Source: Oegoconia quadripuncta (lineage: Eukaryota > Arthropoda > Insecta > Lepidoptera > Autostichidae). From it: 64,000 nt of DNA. This document shows, one piece after another, positions 20,024 to 29,834 of the stretch. The DNA is taken from positions 6,329,001 through 6,393,000 of the forward strand of contig OX438745.1 of NCBI GenBank assembly GCA_949316235.1, in the 5' to 3' direction. Within the stretch, counting starts at the first letter, position 1, and each line of letters begins with the position of its first letter. The notes below the pieces were generated by a model that was not told the origin of the DNA, searched no databases, and worked only from the letters and a program-made list of their open reading frames with translations. The position numbers and the translations under genes are program-made.

Positions 20024-20245
20024 CTAGCTATCGGCCCGCGGGTTCGTCTGCGTTGAATAACTTTATCGCGGAAATTTGTATATATCCCTGTTCACTTTAT
20101 CGGGATAAAAAGTATCCTAGGTTTTAATCCGGGGTATGTTCTACCTATATCCAAATTTCATCCAAATCCGTTCATCCGTTTCGCCGTGATTGAGCAACAA
20201 ACAAATAAACAAAAATCCAAACTTTCGCATTTAGTTTTATTAGTA
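20024..20245 (-). mobile_element. Repeat H copy 4 (5' end damaged)
   Basis: CTAGCTATCGGCCCGCGGGT through TTTCGCCGTGATTGAGCAAC. The far end (usually TTAGTTAGA) is altered to TTAGTTTTATTAG. Confidence 0.65.
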
Positions 20246-20369
20246 GTTTTATTTTTATTATATTACATAATATTAGTTTGTAGACTAGTTAGATAATCAT
20301 ACCAATGTACATACTTAATTTTCTGTATTAGTAGTATTTCAGGATCTTTGCAAGTGGAAATCAATAGTT

Positions 20370-20560
20370 GACGACCTGTTTGGTGTAGTGCCAAAAGGTT
20401 GCGGGTTCAAATCCCGCTAGGGGCACATGTTTGTATGATGAATATAGACATGTGTTCCCGAGTTATGGATGTTTTTCATTTATATATGTATTTATTTACA
20501 AAAAAAAAATGTATTTGTGTAGTATATCAACCATCTGGTATGTCAAGGATATTTATTTTT
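20370..20560 (+). mobile_element. SINE-B copy, head partly deleted
   Basis: Head CGACCTGTTTGGTGTAGTG then a direct jump to CCAAAAGGTTGCGGGTTCAA. The anticodon-arm region is deleted. The body to AACCATCTGGTATG follows. It faces the fragment at 20570-20650 in inverted orientation. Confidence 0.75.
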
Positions 20561-20569
20561 ATTATTATT

Positions 20570-20650
20570 ATTATAAATGAAAAACATCCATAACTCGGGT
20601 ACAATGTCCGCATTCATCATACAAACATATGCCCCTAGCGGGATTCGAGA
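20570..20650 (-). mobile_element. SINE-B fragment
   Basis: AAAACATCCATAACTCGGGT to CCCCTAGCGGGATTCGA, the reverse of the SINE-B head/body. It pairs with about 75 bp of the preceding copy. Confidence 0.75.
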
Positions 20651-20689
20651 TATAGTTCGAAGTGAAATAAAAATAGGCCTTTAAAAAGG

Positions 20690-21180
20690 GAAGTGGCTTT
20701 CCCTCCATCAAACTAACACTTCACTGGTACTAGTTGGGTACCTAAAAGCTTTTATCCACTTAGACACAGCGAAAGAATGCAAACTAGATGCCAAATGGTA
20801 CAGTTTTATGTGTTCAGTAATGTCTTCCATTACTTTCAGGTAAATTGAACGTCGGTCTCTCTAATAAACGTATTTTAATTAAATATTTGATTGTCGCTCC
20901 CACTTCGAAGTAATAAAGTACGGGACGAGCGTTATTGAGAAAAGAAAAGAAGAAATGAATTTAGTGGCCGTATATTGTGGTTATCTATTATCAGGAGCTT
21001 GGGGAACAAAGGGTGATTCACCCTATATAGGGTGAAAGCTTAAGTACTTTTAAGTCACCACGACCGTGGTTGTTACTTGAGTAGGTAAATTGTATGTTTT
21101 TTGTACAATAAAACGTACGTCCCGTGTGACGTGTAAAAAGGAGTTTGTAAATGCTTTATTATATAAAAGAAAACATATAT
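20690..21180. other. No supported gene
   Basis: A minus-strand 40-codon frame (20831-20709, starting MEDITEHIKLYHLASSLHSF) ends without clear splice or poly-A evidence. The rest is unrecognised. Confidence 0.25.
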
Positions 21181-21189
21181 ACATACTAT

Positions 21190-21500
21190 TTTAACCGCCT
21201 TCTTGGCTCAATGTAAACTACAGGGTTTACGAATCGGAGGTCGTGGGTTCCATCCCCAGCGGGGTACATGGTACTCTATTTGGTTGATAGAGCATCCTAG
21301 CTAGTTACCATCATCTTTTCTAAGTCAAACGGCAATGTTAATAGCATTGTTGTGTACCGGTTGTCAGAGATAAGATAGCCAGTCCCCAAAATAATATGGG
21401 GTTTTCGGTTTAATACGCTTCGGCCTCGTCTTCACTGAACATTAGGTGCGAAGGTGGACAAAGGCGACTTATCTCACAGCGTGATTTCTTCCAGTCACCC
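21190..21500 (+). mobile_element. SINE-C copy with tRNA-like head
   Basis: Head GGCTCAATGTAAACTACAGG, B-box region GAGGTCGTGGGTTCCATCCC (B-box mutated to GGTTCCATCC), then the shared body with GTTGTGTACCGGTTGTCAGA and the CGGCCTCGTCTTCACTGAAC tail. Confidence 0.8.
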
Positions 21501-21694
21501 ATGGAGTTAATTAAAGAACAGTAGATTGGGCGTTCGTAGGTACTTAGCTACCGCAAAATACATAGGTATTTGGGAAATAGTAGGTAAATCTTAAGATATT
21601 CGATTTAATATAAGAAGTGTTACAGAGACACAGACATGTGAGACCAAAAATAACAAAGCGGTTGCAGTTTAAAAAAATTTCAGTGTGAGTACCT

Positions 21695-22255
21695 TTTATT
21701 TTTATGCGGGGAAATGCGATGTACATACCGCTCGCCTGGGGACGGCGAGACGGTTATGTGGAACTCCTCTCTCTTCCGGGAGGGATACTCAACAAAACCC
21801 CGCGGTGACCTTCCTCCACAGTAGGGAGGACCCGAGAACGCATAAGCGGCTCCAGGTCCCCCCTCACTAGGGGAGGCCCGTTCCCGGAGGGCGGCTGGCG
21901 CGCCCTCCCGGGGGGCGCTGTCGTGCCTCGCACCGCGATCAGCGAGCGGTATGAGGCGCGACAGGGCCCGATGCGACGATACCCCCCCGGCCGCACCGGG
22001 GGGTGTCATCCTCTCCTGGGTCGCGTCCGACGACTACATCGCCCCGAGATGTAGCCGCCCGCGACCCTCGGGCGACGTGCAGGGGGGTTAGCGAGTGATG
22101 CCGCCCCCTCGACGTCCACTCCTGCGAGCGGGATCAGCCCTCTCCCGATCGCGCTCTGCGGCCTCCTTCTCGAGCATAACTGCTTCGCAGAAGGAGGCCG
22201 CTGCGCTCCAACCCTCCTCGCTCGCCAGCATAGTCGCGACTAATGCTGGCGGGGT
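21695..22255 (-). mobile_element. 5'-truncated R1-clade LINE, GC-rich, 14-bp target duplication
   Basis: CAGTGTGAGTACCT (21681-21694) and CAGTGCGAGTACCT (22256-22269) flank the element, a 14-bp duplication with one change. The minus strand carries the last 55 codons of ORF2 and a 390-bp GC-rich 3' UTR that ends in an A-rich stretch (AAAAATAAA in reverse). Composition contrasts sharply with the AT-rich surroundings. The related copy is at 46281-46796. Confidence 0.8.
22088..22255 (-). pseudogene. R1-clade ORF2 C-terminal tail
   Basis: Fifty-five open codons and a stop: TPPALVATMLASEEGWSAAA, SFCEAVMLEKEAAERDRERA, then a basic Arg/Gly tail. The SFCE(A/N)V...KEAAER block is what I recall from the extreme C-terminus of R1-type ORF2 proteins, beyond the cysteine motif. 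It aligns with SFCENVISQKEAAERG in the 46.5-kb copy. Confidence 0.7.
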
Positions 22256-22269
22256 CAGTGCGAGTACCT

Positions 22270-22795
22270 ATATTCAAAGTCAAACAATTTATTGCTTGCC
22301 ATATTCCGTCCAAGTCACCTATTTATGACACCCACGGGATTGTTGCAGGATACCCTATTAGTACCAGGAAATCATAGAGCATGAGTGATGTATTTGCAAT
22401 TTAATCTCGCAGATATGCTGCAAACTATTCCCAACAGAATGTAATCCGATCAGCGATCGGAATTGCCAATAACGCCATATCGGAACGGGCCAGCAATGTT
22501 AAGTAAACCAATAGTCGGATGTATGGAGCTATTTGATAATAGTTGTGGATTTAGCCAACGTTTTGTTTGATTTTTTTAATTTATGGATAACAATTTTCTT
22601 ATGGGGCACACAACTGACGGTAAATGTTTATATATTGACTCGGACAGGTGCGACAACGACGATGACAAACACAATGTTTACGAATACTTTTTGTATGTGT
22701 TTCGACTGTGTAATACTTGTACCTAATTGTTGAGATGGATTGAAATAAATTTTTCTTCCTTTCTATCTAATTTAGTGATATGTTGGCCTTTCTAA
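22270..22795. other. Probable LINE 3' end, otherwise unique
   Basis: 22620-22760 resembles a LINE 3' terminus (ACTTGTACCTAATTGTTGAG then GAAATAAATTTTTCTTCC). No gene seen. Confidence 0.3.
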
Positions 22796-22797
22796 TA

Positions 22798-23025
22798 ATA
22801 CACACAGTGGAATTCAGCTATTACGAAAATGTCAAAAGGAAAAAAATGTGCCACTGTAGTTTATGGCCCGTATTAACAAACCTTTCTCAAGATTGATATT
22901 AAAACAGTATCAAAGAAAATAGTATTGATACTGAGACGCGATCGCAATCTCAAGATAGGTTTATTAATACGGCCCTTACTAGAGTTATTCAATATTTTTA
23001 GTGAGCATTCTGGCGTCACGTGACA
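22798..23025 (-). mobile_element. Repeat X copy 3, split by a small element
   Basis: CAGTGGAATTCAGCTATTAC to CCACTGTAGTTTA, then an insert, then AGAGTTATTCAATATTTTTA to GAGCATTCTGGCGTCA. Comparison with the unsplit copy at 16105 shows the exact break. Confidence 0.75.
22864..22975. mobile_element. 112-bp inverted-repeat element with TTA duplication
   Basis: GGCCCGTATTAACAAACCTT and the complementary end GGTTTATTAATACGGCCC give about 31-bp arms. TTA flanks both sides (22861-22863 and 22976-22978). TTA duplication and short size suggest a PIF/Harbinger-type MITE (inference). Confidence 0.75.
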
Positions 23026-23130
23026 GATATTTATGTATGTTTATCCGTTATCCAGTACCTATAGCTTTGCCTAGTTTGGGACGAGTAAACTGGAGTAAGT
23101 GTCCGAAATATTTAGTTAATATTATAGATT
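23026..23130 (+). mobile_element. SINE-A 3' fragment
   Basis: ATATTTATGTATGTTTATCC, TTTGCCTAGTTTGGGA and GTAAGTGTCCGAAATATTTA match the SINE-A body and tail. The head is missing. Confidence 0.7.
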
Positions 23131-23213
23131 AATTTTTTACTGCATTTTTAAATCATTCCAAAATTGCTAAAGCGTTGCTAACTTCATTAAAAAGTCTGAC
23201 ATTACTAAACACT

Positions 23214-23345
23214 AGCTTTCCGCTCGCGGCTTCACCTGCGCGGAAATAACTTTATCGCGGCGGGAACTATACTATACTTTATCGGGATAAAAAATATCCT
23301 ATGTTCTACTTATGCACCAAATTTCATCCCAACCCGATCATCAAC
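23214..23345 (-). mobile_element. Repeat H copy 5, partial
   Basis: Reverse of the H 3' half, starting CTAGCTTTCCGCTCGCGGCT. It ends where the next H copy starts in the opposite direction. Confidence 0.7.
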
Positions 23346-23517
23346 TAATATTATAAATGCAAAAGTTTGGCTGTTTGTTTGTTGCTGAGTCACGGCAAAA
23401 CGGATCATCGGATTGGGACGAAATTTAGTACATAGGTAGAACATACCCTGCATTTAAAATTTAGATATTTTTTATCCCGATAAAAGGAGTAATCCCCGCG
23501 GGATAAACAAATTTCCT
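23345..23517 (+). mobile_element. Repeat H copy 6, 3' truncated
   Basis: AACTAATATTATAAATGCAA onward to GCGGGATAAACAAATTTCC, then an (ATT)n run. It lies head-to-head with copy 5. Confidence 0.7.
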
Positions 23518-23543
23518 CATTATTATTATTATTATTATTATTA
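23518..23543. repeat. (ATT)n microsatellite
   Basis: About eight ATT units at the broken 3' end of the H copy. Confidence 0.9.
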
Positions 23544-24005
23544 AAATCATTATTGCACACAAAAATAAAATACAAAGAACATTTTAACATAGATGATGAA
23601 GTATAATTATGATTAAGATGATGATGATGATTAATTAGACACGTAAAAATTACAAGAACGTAATAACGCACAATTTTAAAACGGTACATAACTCGATGTA
23701 CACAACTATATTACTCACGATTATTCGAATTCGAATTGGTAAAATTTCGCAAATTTTGACAAGTAACATCATCCGTATTTCCGACGAGGGGTCTGAAATA
23801 CGAATGATGTGACTTTTCAATAATTGAACTGCCAAAAATTTACAAAAGAACCGACTTCAGTGAGGTCTCTATCTCTATCTCCGGAATGCATCATTAGATC
23901 TTAACTAAATTTATACCACCCTGGTTATAAAACCGATCAAAGAAAAAACATTAATCATAAATGAGTGAACATACATAAATAACAATGTGAGTTTAAGAAT
24001 CAAAA

Positions 24006-24210
24006 AACCCGACAGCATATTTTGTATTTAGCGGGCGCCATGTTAAATTTTTTATCTTACAATGTATCCTATCACACTCAGGGATCAAGACGAATCTAAC
24101 AACACCATGCACTTCGAAATCAGTGAAGCCGTTTAGACTACAGGAGGTAATATAAAACATACATACACTCGAAAAACATTACGCTGCTTCCTTGGGCAGT
24201 CGGGTAAAAA
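24006..24210 (-). mobile_element. Repeat Y copy inside Z
   Basis: Terminal repeats AAACCCGACAGC and GCAGTCGGGTAAAA (inverted). The interior matches 38506-38755 in reverse. Confidence 0.7.
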
Positions 24211-24500
24211 AAGCAATGGAGAGAGCTATGCTCGGTGTCCTCCCTCGAATCAGAAATGAGGAGAACCGCAGGAGAACCAAGGCGACCGATATACCCCGCA
24301 GAATTGCCAAACCTAAGTGGCAGTGGGCAGGCACATTGCTCGTAGGACCGACGGCCGTTGGGGCGGAAAGGATCTCGAATGGAGACCACGCACAGGAAAA
24401 CCGCTGGATACGGGCAGCCCCTGATCGTTGTGGAGATATTTGGGGGAAGGCCTTTGTTCAGCAGTGGACGCCTTTCGGTTAATGATGATGATACTTATGT
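24208..24500 (+). pseudogene. RTE-type LINE 3' end
   Basis: The frame starts KKAMERAMLGVLPRIRNEEN and continues RRRTKATDIPRRIAKPKWQW, then shifts frame after WAG; GKAFVQQWTPFG and a stop close it, followed by a GATGATGATA tail. I recall this as the standard C-terminus of RTE-type LINEs in moths and butterflies. The copy is broken by at least one frameshift. Confidence 0.85.
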
Positions 24501-24555
24501 ACTTTTGTGCATACATACGAATATAGTATCTCCTCCTTTTTGGTTGTCGGTTAAA

Positions 24556-24980
24556 ATGCGAAATTTAGAAGTGCGTAGGATACATGAGCCTATTAATTTT
24601 AGCAAGCTAATGACTATAAAATCGCTCTCCGGGTATTATTTCACTTAATATACGGTGTTGCAAGATGGAAAACTCTAATCCACAATGTAGATGATTTCAA
24701 ATTACTTAAGTAATTGTAGAAAAAGTAAGTACATATTGAATAATTAACTACTAAAGAGTATTAGAGACGAGTTACGTATTCGGTGTAGGTTTGCGAATAG
24801 GTACTGAATAAATAATTATGTACATTTCACTTCTTTTTAACGAGCCTTAAAAGATAATGTTTTAATTATTTATTACATAAATAAATATAAATATTTGAGA
24901 CACTTATACCATAATTTTAAATTGAAAAATGTATGAAATTCCCGAGGAAACAAGGGATTAAACCAAACTAACTGTGTTAT
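24556..24980. other. No gene seen
   Basis: AT-rich unique DNA. Confidence 0.3.
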
Positions 24981-24981
24981 A

Positions 24982-25250
24982 AGCTGTTTGCTGTAGTGGT
25001 TAGAAACTCTGCTGCTATACCAAAAGGTCGCGGGTTCGAATCCCGCTAGGGGCATATGTTTGTATGATGAATACAGATATGTGTTCCCGAGTTATGGATG
25101 TTTTTCATTTATACATACATATATGTATTTATTTCCAAAAAAAATGTATTTGTCTAGTTTATCAACCATCTGGTACCAATACAAGCCTAGTTGCTTAGTG
25201 TGGAACTGGATGGCGCTGTGTGTATGTGCATAGATATTTATTTATTTATA
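24982..25250 (+). mobile_element. SINE-B copy, near complete
   Basis: Head with AGCTGTTTGCTGTAGTGGTT and B-box GGTCGCGGGTTCGAATCCCG. The body includes GTTCCCGAGTTATGGATG, TATCAACCATCTGGTACCAA and TGTGGAACTGGATGG, and the tail is AT-rich. A- and B-box-like promoter motifs at the right spacing mark it as tRNA-derived. Confidence 0.85.
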
Positions 25251-25480
25251 TATATGGTGGTCGTACGTGGTAGGAAGTTTCTTGAGAAACGTACAGTGGT
25301 AGACTACCACTCATCCAAGTGATGTGGATGGAGTTTTAATTTTCGGCGAGAAGTGTAACGGTTAAATTGAGCAGCGGGTATTAGGGACGCGACGACTCTT
25401 CGCAACGTTGCTCTAATTTCTTTCCTTTATGGGGATATGCTAAAACGTAATAAGCATTTGGATGATCCAAACAATAAAAG
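25250..25480. other. Unrecognised stretch
   Basis: GGTGGTCGTACGTGGTAGGA...TTCTTCGCAACGTTGCTCTA may be LINE 3' sequence but I cannot place it. Confidence 0.25.
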
Positions 25481-25625
25481 TTTAATGGTTGAAGCAATAT
25501 CCATTTCTACCTTTCAAAATATACAGAAATGAATATGTGACATGTTTTTGGTGTAATGTCCTTCAGTAGCGTTTTACGACACCTACGGGGAGAGACAGGT
25601 TGGTGTCTTTCTATCATGTGGAGTA
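25480..25625 (-). repeat. Repeat E fragment
   Basis: ATATACAGAAATGAATATGT and CGACACCTACGGGGAGAGAC match reverse E. Confidence 0.55.
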
Positions 25626-25654
25626 TGTACTTAGTGATATATTCGCCCTCAATC

Positions 25655-25845
25655 GCACCTGATGTTAAGTGAAGATGAGGTCGAAGGTGGAAGCGTACTG
25701 ACCCGGAAACTCCAACACATTTGGGGGACTGGCTATCTTATCTCTGACAACCGGAACACAACACTGCTATTAACATTGCTGCTTGGCGGTAGATTTAGAT
25801 AAGATGGTGGTAGCTAGCCAGGCGGACATTTAAAATGCCCTACCA
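25655..25845 (-). mobile_element. SINE-C body
   Basis: Reverse of the SINE-C body (ACCTGATGTTAAGTGAAGAT, GACAACCGGAACACAACACT). The tRNA head is absent. Confidence 0.75.
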
Positions 25846-25936
25846 CCAACCACTACTGTATTCGCTCGAAACGATTATGTATCCCTTTGTTTTTGCCGAA
25901 CTTAAAAAGGAGGAGGCACTCAATTCGGCTGTTTAT

Positions 25937-26155
25937 GTTTTTTTACACGACTGCCCAAGGAGGGAGGGTAATGTTTTTCAAGTGTATGTATGCATGTTAC
26001 GTTCCTATGCCGCATCCTGTAGCCTAAACGCCTTGACCGATTTCGAAGTGCATTGTGTCGTTAGATTCGTCTTGATACCCGGTGTCATAGGATACATTTA
26101 ATGATAAAAAAATCCAACATGGCGTCCGCAAATTATAAAATAGCTGTCGGATATT
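25937..26155 (+). mobile_element. Repeat Y copy
   Basis: Left terminal TTTTACACGACTGCCCAAGG, interior GATTTCGAAGTGCATTGTGT and AACATGGCGTCCGCAAATTA, right end AGCTGTCGGA. Confidence 0.7.
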
Positions 26156-26179
26156 TAATATTTAAATAGTTATTAACAC

Positions 26180-26310
26180 AACAACCCATCAAATAGCTGC
26201 TTAGCTTCAGACTTAGATAAGATGGAGGCGGGCCAGACGGACATTTATCCTGCTGGAATAGAATTGGTGACCTTTGTTTTCTAAACCTTATGTTGTTCAC
26301 ATTGAAAGAC
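26180..26310 (-). repeat. SINE-C fragment
   Basis: CTTAGATAAGATGGAGGCGG and CCTTATGTTGTTCACATTGA match pieces of reverse SINE-C, with the centre deleted. Confidence 0.5.
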
Positions 26311-26319
26311 CCATGAAGG

Positions 26320-26830
26320 TTGTTTTAAAATACCACTTCCATCTCCAGTTCAATCCACTTAACCGCCTGCAAATGGCGTTATATCAGCCGTCCGATGTAA
26401 ACTACCCTCGTCCAATGGTCCATATTTCGAACGGATTCAATTAGGTGTCTCCGCACCTTGGATAGCGTGAAAATTGCGGTGGTTCACTCTTACTATTGAA
26501 CTCACAATTGGTAGGTAACTTCTGGGTAAATAAGACGTTTGTGCAATTTGTCCAGGTTTTTATTAGATCATCTAGAGAGTGATATCAAGAAGGTTTGTCC
26601 CGGACGGTATTCCATACAAAACTTTCAAGTCCAATATACCGATTCTAATGAAACTTTATATGCATAAAGCACGTTTAAAAGTTAGTAAAGAACATTTTTC
26701 GAAAAAGAGTATTGTAACTAATTATTGCTATTTTATGTTTTCCACAGTAACAAAAAAAGTGTGATATATTCTTTTAAATTGAATATTTTGTAAAATGTTT
26801 TCTACAAACTTTTTAGATCTATGTATCTTG
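26320..26830. other. Unique DNA, no supported gene
   Basis: A plus-strand frame near 26365-26470 (PPANGVISAVRCKLPSSNG..) has no acceptor or donor that would make it an exon. Confidence 0.25.
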
Positions 26831-26835
26831 CTTAT

Positions 26836-26990
26836 AGAATAGAATAACTTTATTCGCTTACAGAAATACAAGGTACATAGAAACAATTCACAACAAGCAA
26901 TAAAAGTACAAAAAGCCAGACAATTTTATAATTTATATGCGCCCTGTACCAGGCGCGAATTGGATCTGACTCAGTATAAAGTTGCAGGGA
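26836..26990 (-). repeat. Possible LINE 3' tail
   Basis: TAGAATAGAATAACTTTATT is the reverse of a short-tandem LINE tail. The upstream unit is not identified. Confidence 0.35.
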
Positions 26991-27179
26991 GACCTCACAA
27001 CACTGATAATTCTGCCAGAACCAAAGAATTGAGATTATGCGCGGATCTCGCGCATTACGGTAATGTTAATGTATACCTGTTTATTATCCCAATAATATAT
27101 ATATATCGATCCATTATTTCGAAAAATTCGAACTTGAAATTTGTATAGAATGTCGTGTGGGATAAACTCTCTTAAGATA

Positions 27180-27600
27180 GAATGAAGTAATAAATAACTT
27201 TAAATTGAAATCACCCAAAATTCAAATCAAATCAAACCATGTTTTCTTTTGTAAGTTATAAGAATAACATTTGGAATCGTCATGAGATACAGTTATCGCT
27301 CATTCACTAGGCAGTCTCCCCAGAGAAGAAAGAGCAAGAAACTCAGGGGTTGCTCTTTTTAAATAAGTCAATACGAATACAATTATTTCATACAATAATC
27401 AAAAATCAAAAAAATAAGAATAAAATATACTGGATATTGCCGAGCGGTTCATGTCCACGCATTCTTATCATCCAGATAGACAGAATTTTATAACAGCCCT
27501 TGGCATATAATTCCGTTTATTGGTTGTTTATATTTATTTAAAAGCAAATTTTGAGACTGTGGCATCTTTAAGACTGTGTTATTAATCAAATATATCAACT
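27180..27600 (-). pseudogene. Jockey-type LINE 3' end
   Basis: The tail (CAAATCAAATCAAA on plus) lies at 27222. The 3' UTR has AACTCAGGGGTTGCTCTTTT in reverse. Reversed bases near 27425-27485 encode the degraded YLDDKNAWT-type C-terminus. Confidence 0.7.
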
Positions 27601-27854
27601 TTGATGAAACCTAAATAACTTCGAAATCTGTGTTCCGATGTGAGTGCGGTTTTTTAAATTAAAGACTAAACGAGGGAATAGTCCCTGCCATGTTTGATAG
27701 ATGTTTTGGAGATATTCTCTAAACTTTAAATTCATAGTTATCGGTGTATGAATCAAGTGTTTCGAAGGTATTCGTATTCACTTTACAAACTGCAAATAAT
27801 GTGAACATCGACACGAAAACTTTTTATGCAGAATACGTTGGCTATATGTATGGC

Positions 27855-28230
27855 CAGGTATGACTCAAAGTCAAAGTAAAAAATGCTTTGATTTGTAGGT
27901 ACACAGGGTACACATAAAATAGTTAATTTAACATTTTTTAAGCTACTGCTTGTTCATAAGGCAATTTTCCCCTGACAAGAACATGTAAGAAACTCCAGAG
28001 GTTGCTCTTTTTAAAAACAGGTTTTTATATTACAAAATGGCATAATAATATTTCATTATTATATCCAGGGATGATTATCATCTAAATAGCCTGATATTTT
28101 ATAATATGCTTTCTTAATAAGTTTCTGTTTTACGGTATCTTTAAATTTAATGAAAGGAAGAGAAAAGAGACAAATAGACTCAATTCATATAGCAGCAAGA
28201 GCGCTTTCAATCGGTCTTTTTTGTGTTAGA
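27855..28230 (-). pseudogene. Jockey-type LINE 3' end
   Basis: Reverse strand 28225-28060 encodes FKDTVKQKLIKKAYYKISGY then LDDNHPW, the hallmark jockey C-terminus. The 3' UTR holds the AGAGGTTGCTCTTTTTAAAA block in reverse, and the LINE end is at about 27855 (GACTCAAAGTCAAAG). Confidence 0.8.
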
Positions 28231-28444
28231 CGGATAATGTTACCTGTGAAATATATAATTGACATAAATGTTCCTTCGATGTCCTTGGTTAATAATTTAC
28301 GAGTATCTGATTATGTAACGAATAGCTATTGTCCGTGCATAAACACGTGAAATTTGCCGTTGTATTTTTAGGGTTCAGGATAAAAATGACAAAAAGTAAC
28401 GTACCTGATGCTACCTGATAATGTTCAAAAATATTGCCAAAGAC

Positions 28445-28580
28445 AATGGAGAGAGCTATGCACGGAGTCTCCCTGCGGGATAGAATCAGAAATGAGGAGA
28501 TCCGCAGGAGAACCAAGGTGACCGATATAGCCCGAAGAGGGCGGTGACATTGCTCGTAGGACCGACGGCCTACGTAAGAC
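28445..28580 (+). pseudogene. RTE-type LINE fragment
   Basis: Encodes MERAMHGVSLRDRIRNEEIR then RRTKVTDIAR, matching the RTE C-terminal region at 24208, with an internal deletion after ARR. Confidence 0.75.
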
Positions 28581-28760
28581 GTAGGGTTATTCAATATTTT
28601 AAGTGAGCATTCTGGCAACACGCGTTGCTGGATTCCTCATTCTCATATACAGAGACTGCTTTACTTTACACTATTTGGCACAATTTTTAGCACAATTTTT
28701 TGACATTATCAAAAACACTGAATTTCTCTTGATGTATTCTAATATATCGTACATAAACGG
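28581..28760 (+). mobile_element. Repeat X relative
   Basis: GGTTATTCAATATTTTAAGT and GTGAGCATTCTGGCAACACG match an X end. The following TTTGGCACAATTTTTAGCAC stretch follows X loosely. Confidence 0.5.
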
Positions 28761-28924
28761 AAACGGTATAATGTCGATGTCCGTTCGTCCTTCACATCCA
28801 TTTATATCTTAATCTCAGAAACTATTTAGTATAGACAATTGAAATGGTGGTCGAAATACAAATCTATAGTGAAAAAACTTTGATTTGTCGGTTAGTGTAT
28901 GTAAAAACAAAAACTCAAACTTTT

Positions 28925-29141
28925 TTTTTATAAACATTTCGGACACTTACACCAATAATCTAGTCCCAAATTAAGCAAAGCTTCTACTTTGGATACTTGG
29001 TAACGGATAAACATATTTATATTTATGTAAACATCCATGACTTGGGAATAAATGTTTGTATTCATCACACAAACATTTAGCCCTCGCGGGATTCGTACCT
29101 GCAACCATTGGTTTCGCTGTCCACTACACCAATCGGCCGTC
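28925..29141 (-). mobile_element. SINE-A copy
   Basis: Plus strand runs from CATTTCGGACACTTACACCA (tail) to CACTACACCAATCGGCCGTC (head). The B-box is mutated (GGATTCGTACC). Confidence 0.85.
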
Positions 29142-29142
29142 T

Positions 29143-29214
29143 AAACTAAAAGAATACTAAGAATTCGAAGTCATTTTTTATTTAGTTAGCAATTCTTTTA
29201 GTATTTAGTTTAGA
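29143..29214. repeat. Small palindrome
   Basis: CTAAACTAAAAGAATACTAA...TTAGTATTTAGTTTAG; imperfect 24-bp arms directly beside the SINE-A head. Confidence 0.6.
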
Positions 29215-29830
29215 AATGAAACATAAAGCAAACAGACAAACTCATTTTCGCATTTATACGAGACTAAAGTACGGATGAGAGCCAACAAGATGACTTAAGT
29301 CTTAGTTTAGCTAACAGTAAGTCTTGTAGCTTCAACCCCAAAGTTAACTCAACTTTGATTGAGTAAGTAAATTATTCGTAGTTGGTGAAATGTCTGCGAG
29401 TTCAATCTCAGTATGCTCACCCTACATCTATCTGCTGAGTGTGTGCATGTACTTTTACTTGTCCTAAAAGCGTTGTCAACTAACTTTGTTACTCAAGCTT
29501 GATACTTACTAAGAACGAAAGAAAAAAAGAAAGAAACTAAGAACGTATTAGAGATATTATTAAACATAAAGAAATTGGAAATTTTAAAACCCCGAAAGAG
29601 TATGATATCCAAATACAACAATCAAACTAAAATCATTAACCAATTGCTAATTAGTGTTAAAAAGGCATATATAAATAAAGATAAAGACAAAACTATTTCA
29701 AAAAACCATTTTAAGTCATATTTTGTATTATAAGCCCTACCAGATAGTGGATAGCATATATGTAACAAGAGACGAGTTGATTCTATTCCAACATAATTTC
29801 TCTCAAGACTTTCTCCTACATATATTTTTT
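29215..29830. other. Unique AT-rich DNA
   Basis: No gene seen. Confidence 0.3.
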
Positions 29831-29834
29831 GTAC

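Larger units (their letters stand above)
23845..24555 (+). mobile_element. Repeat Z, split by Y and an RTE end
   Basis: Left part AACCGACTTCAGTGAGG, ATCTCCGGAATGCATCATTA, AATGAGTGAACATACATAAA (to about 23990). The right end ACGAATATAGTATCTCCTCC then GTCGGTTAAAA is at 24515-24555. The uninterrupted relative is at 60215-60470. Confidence 0.65.

Noticed and set aside
20709..20831. Minus-strand 40-codon frame MEDITEHIKLYHLASSLHSF..
   Set aside because: No promoter, splice pair or poly-A signal. It is a single small frame in unique DNA.
21680..22009. Overlapping GC-rich open frames on both strands
   Set aside because: They lie in the 3' UTR of the R1-clade fragment. The long frames are a by-product of GC-rich sequence with few stops.
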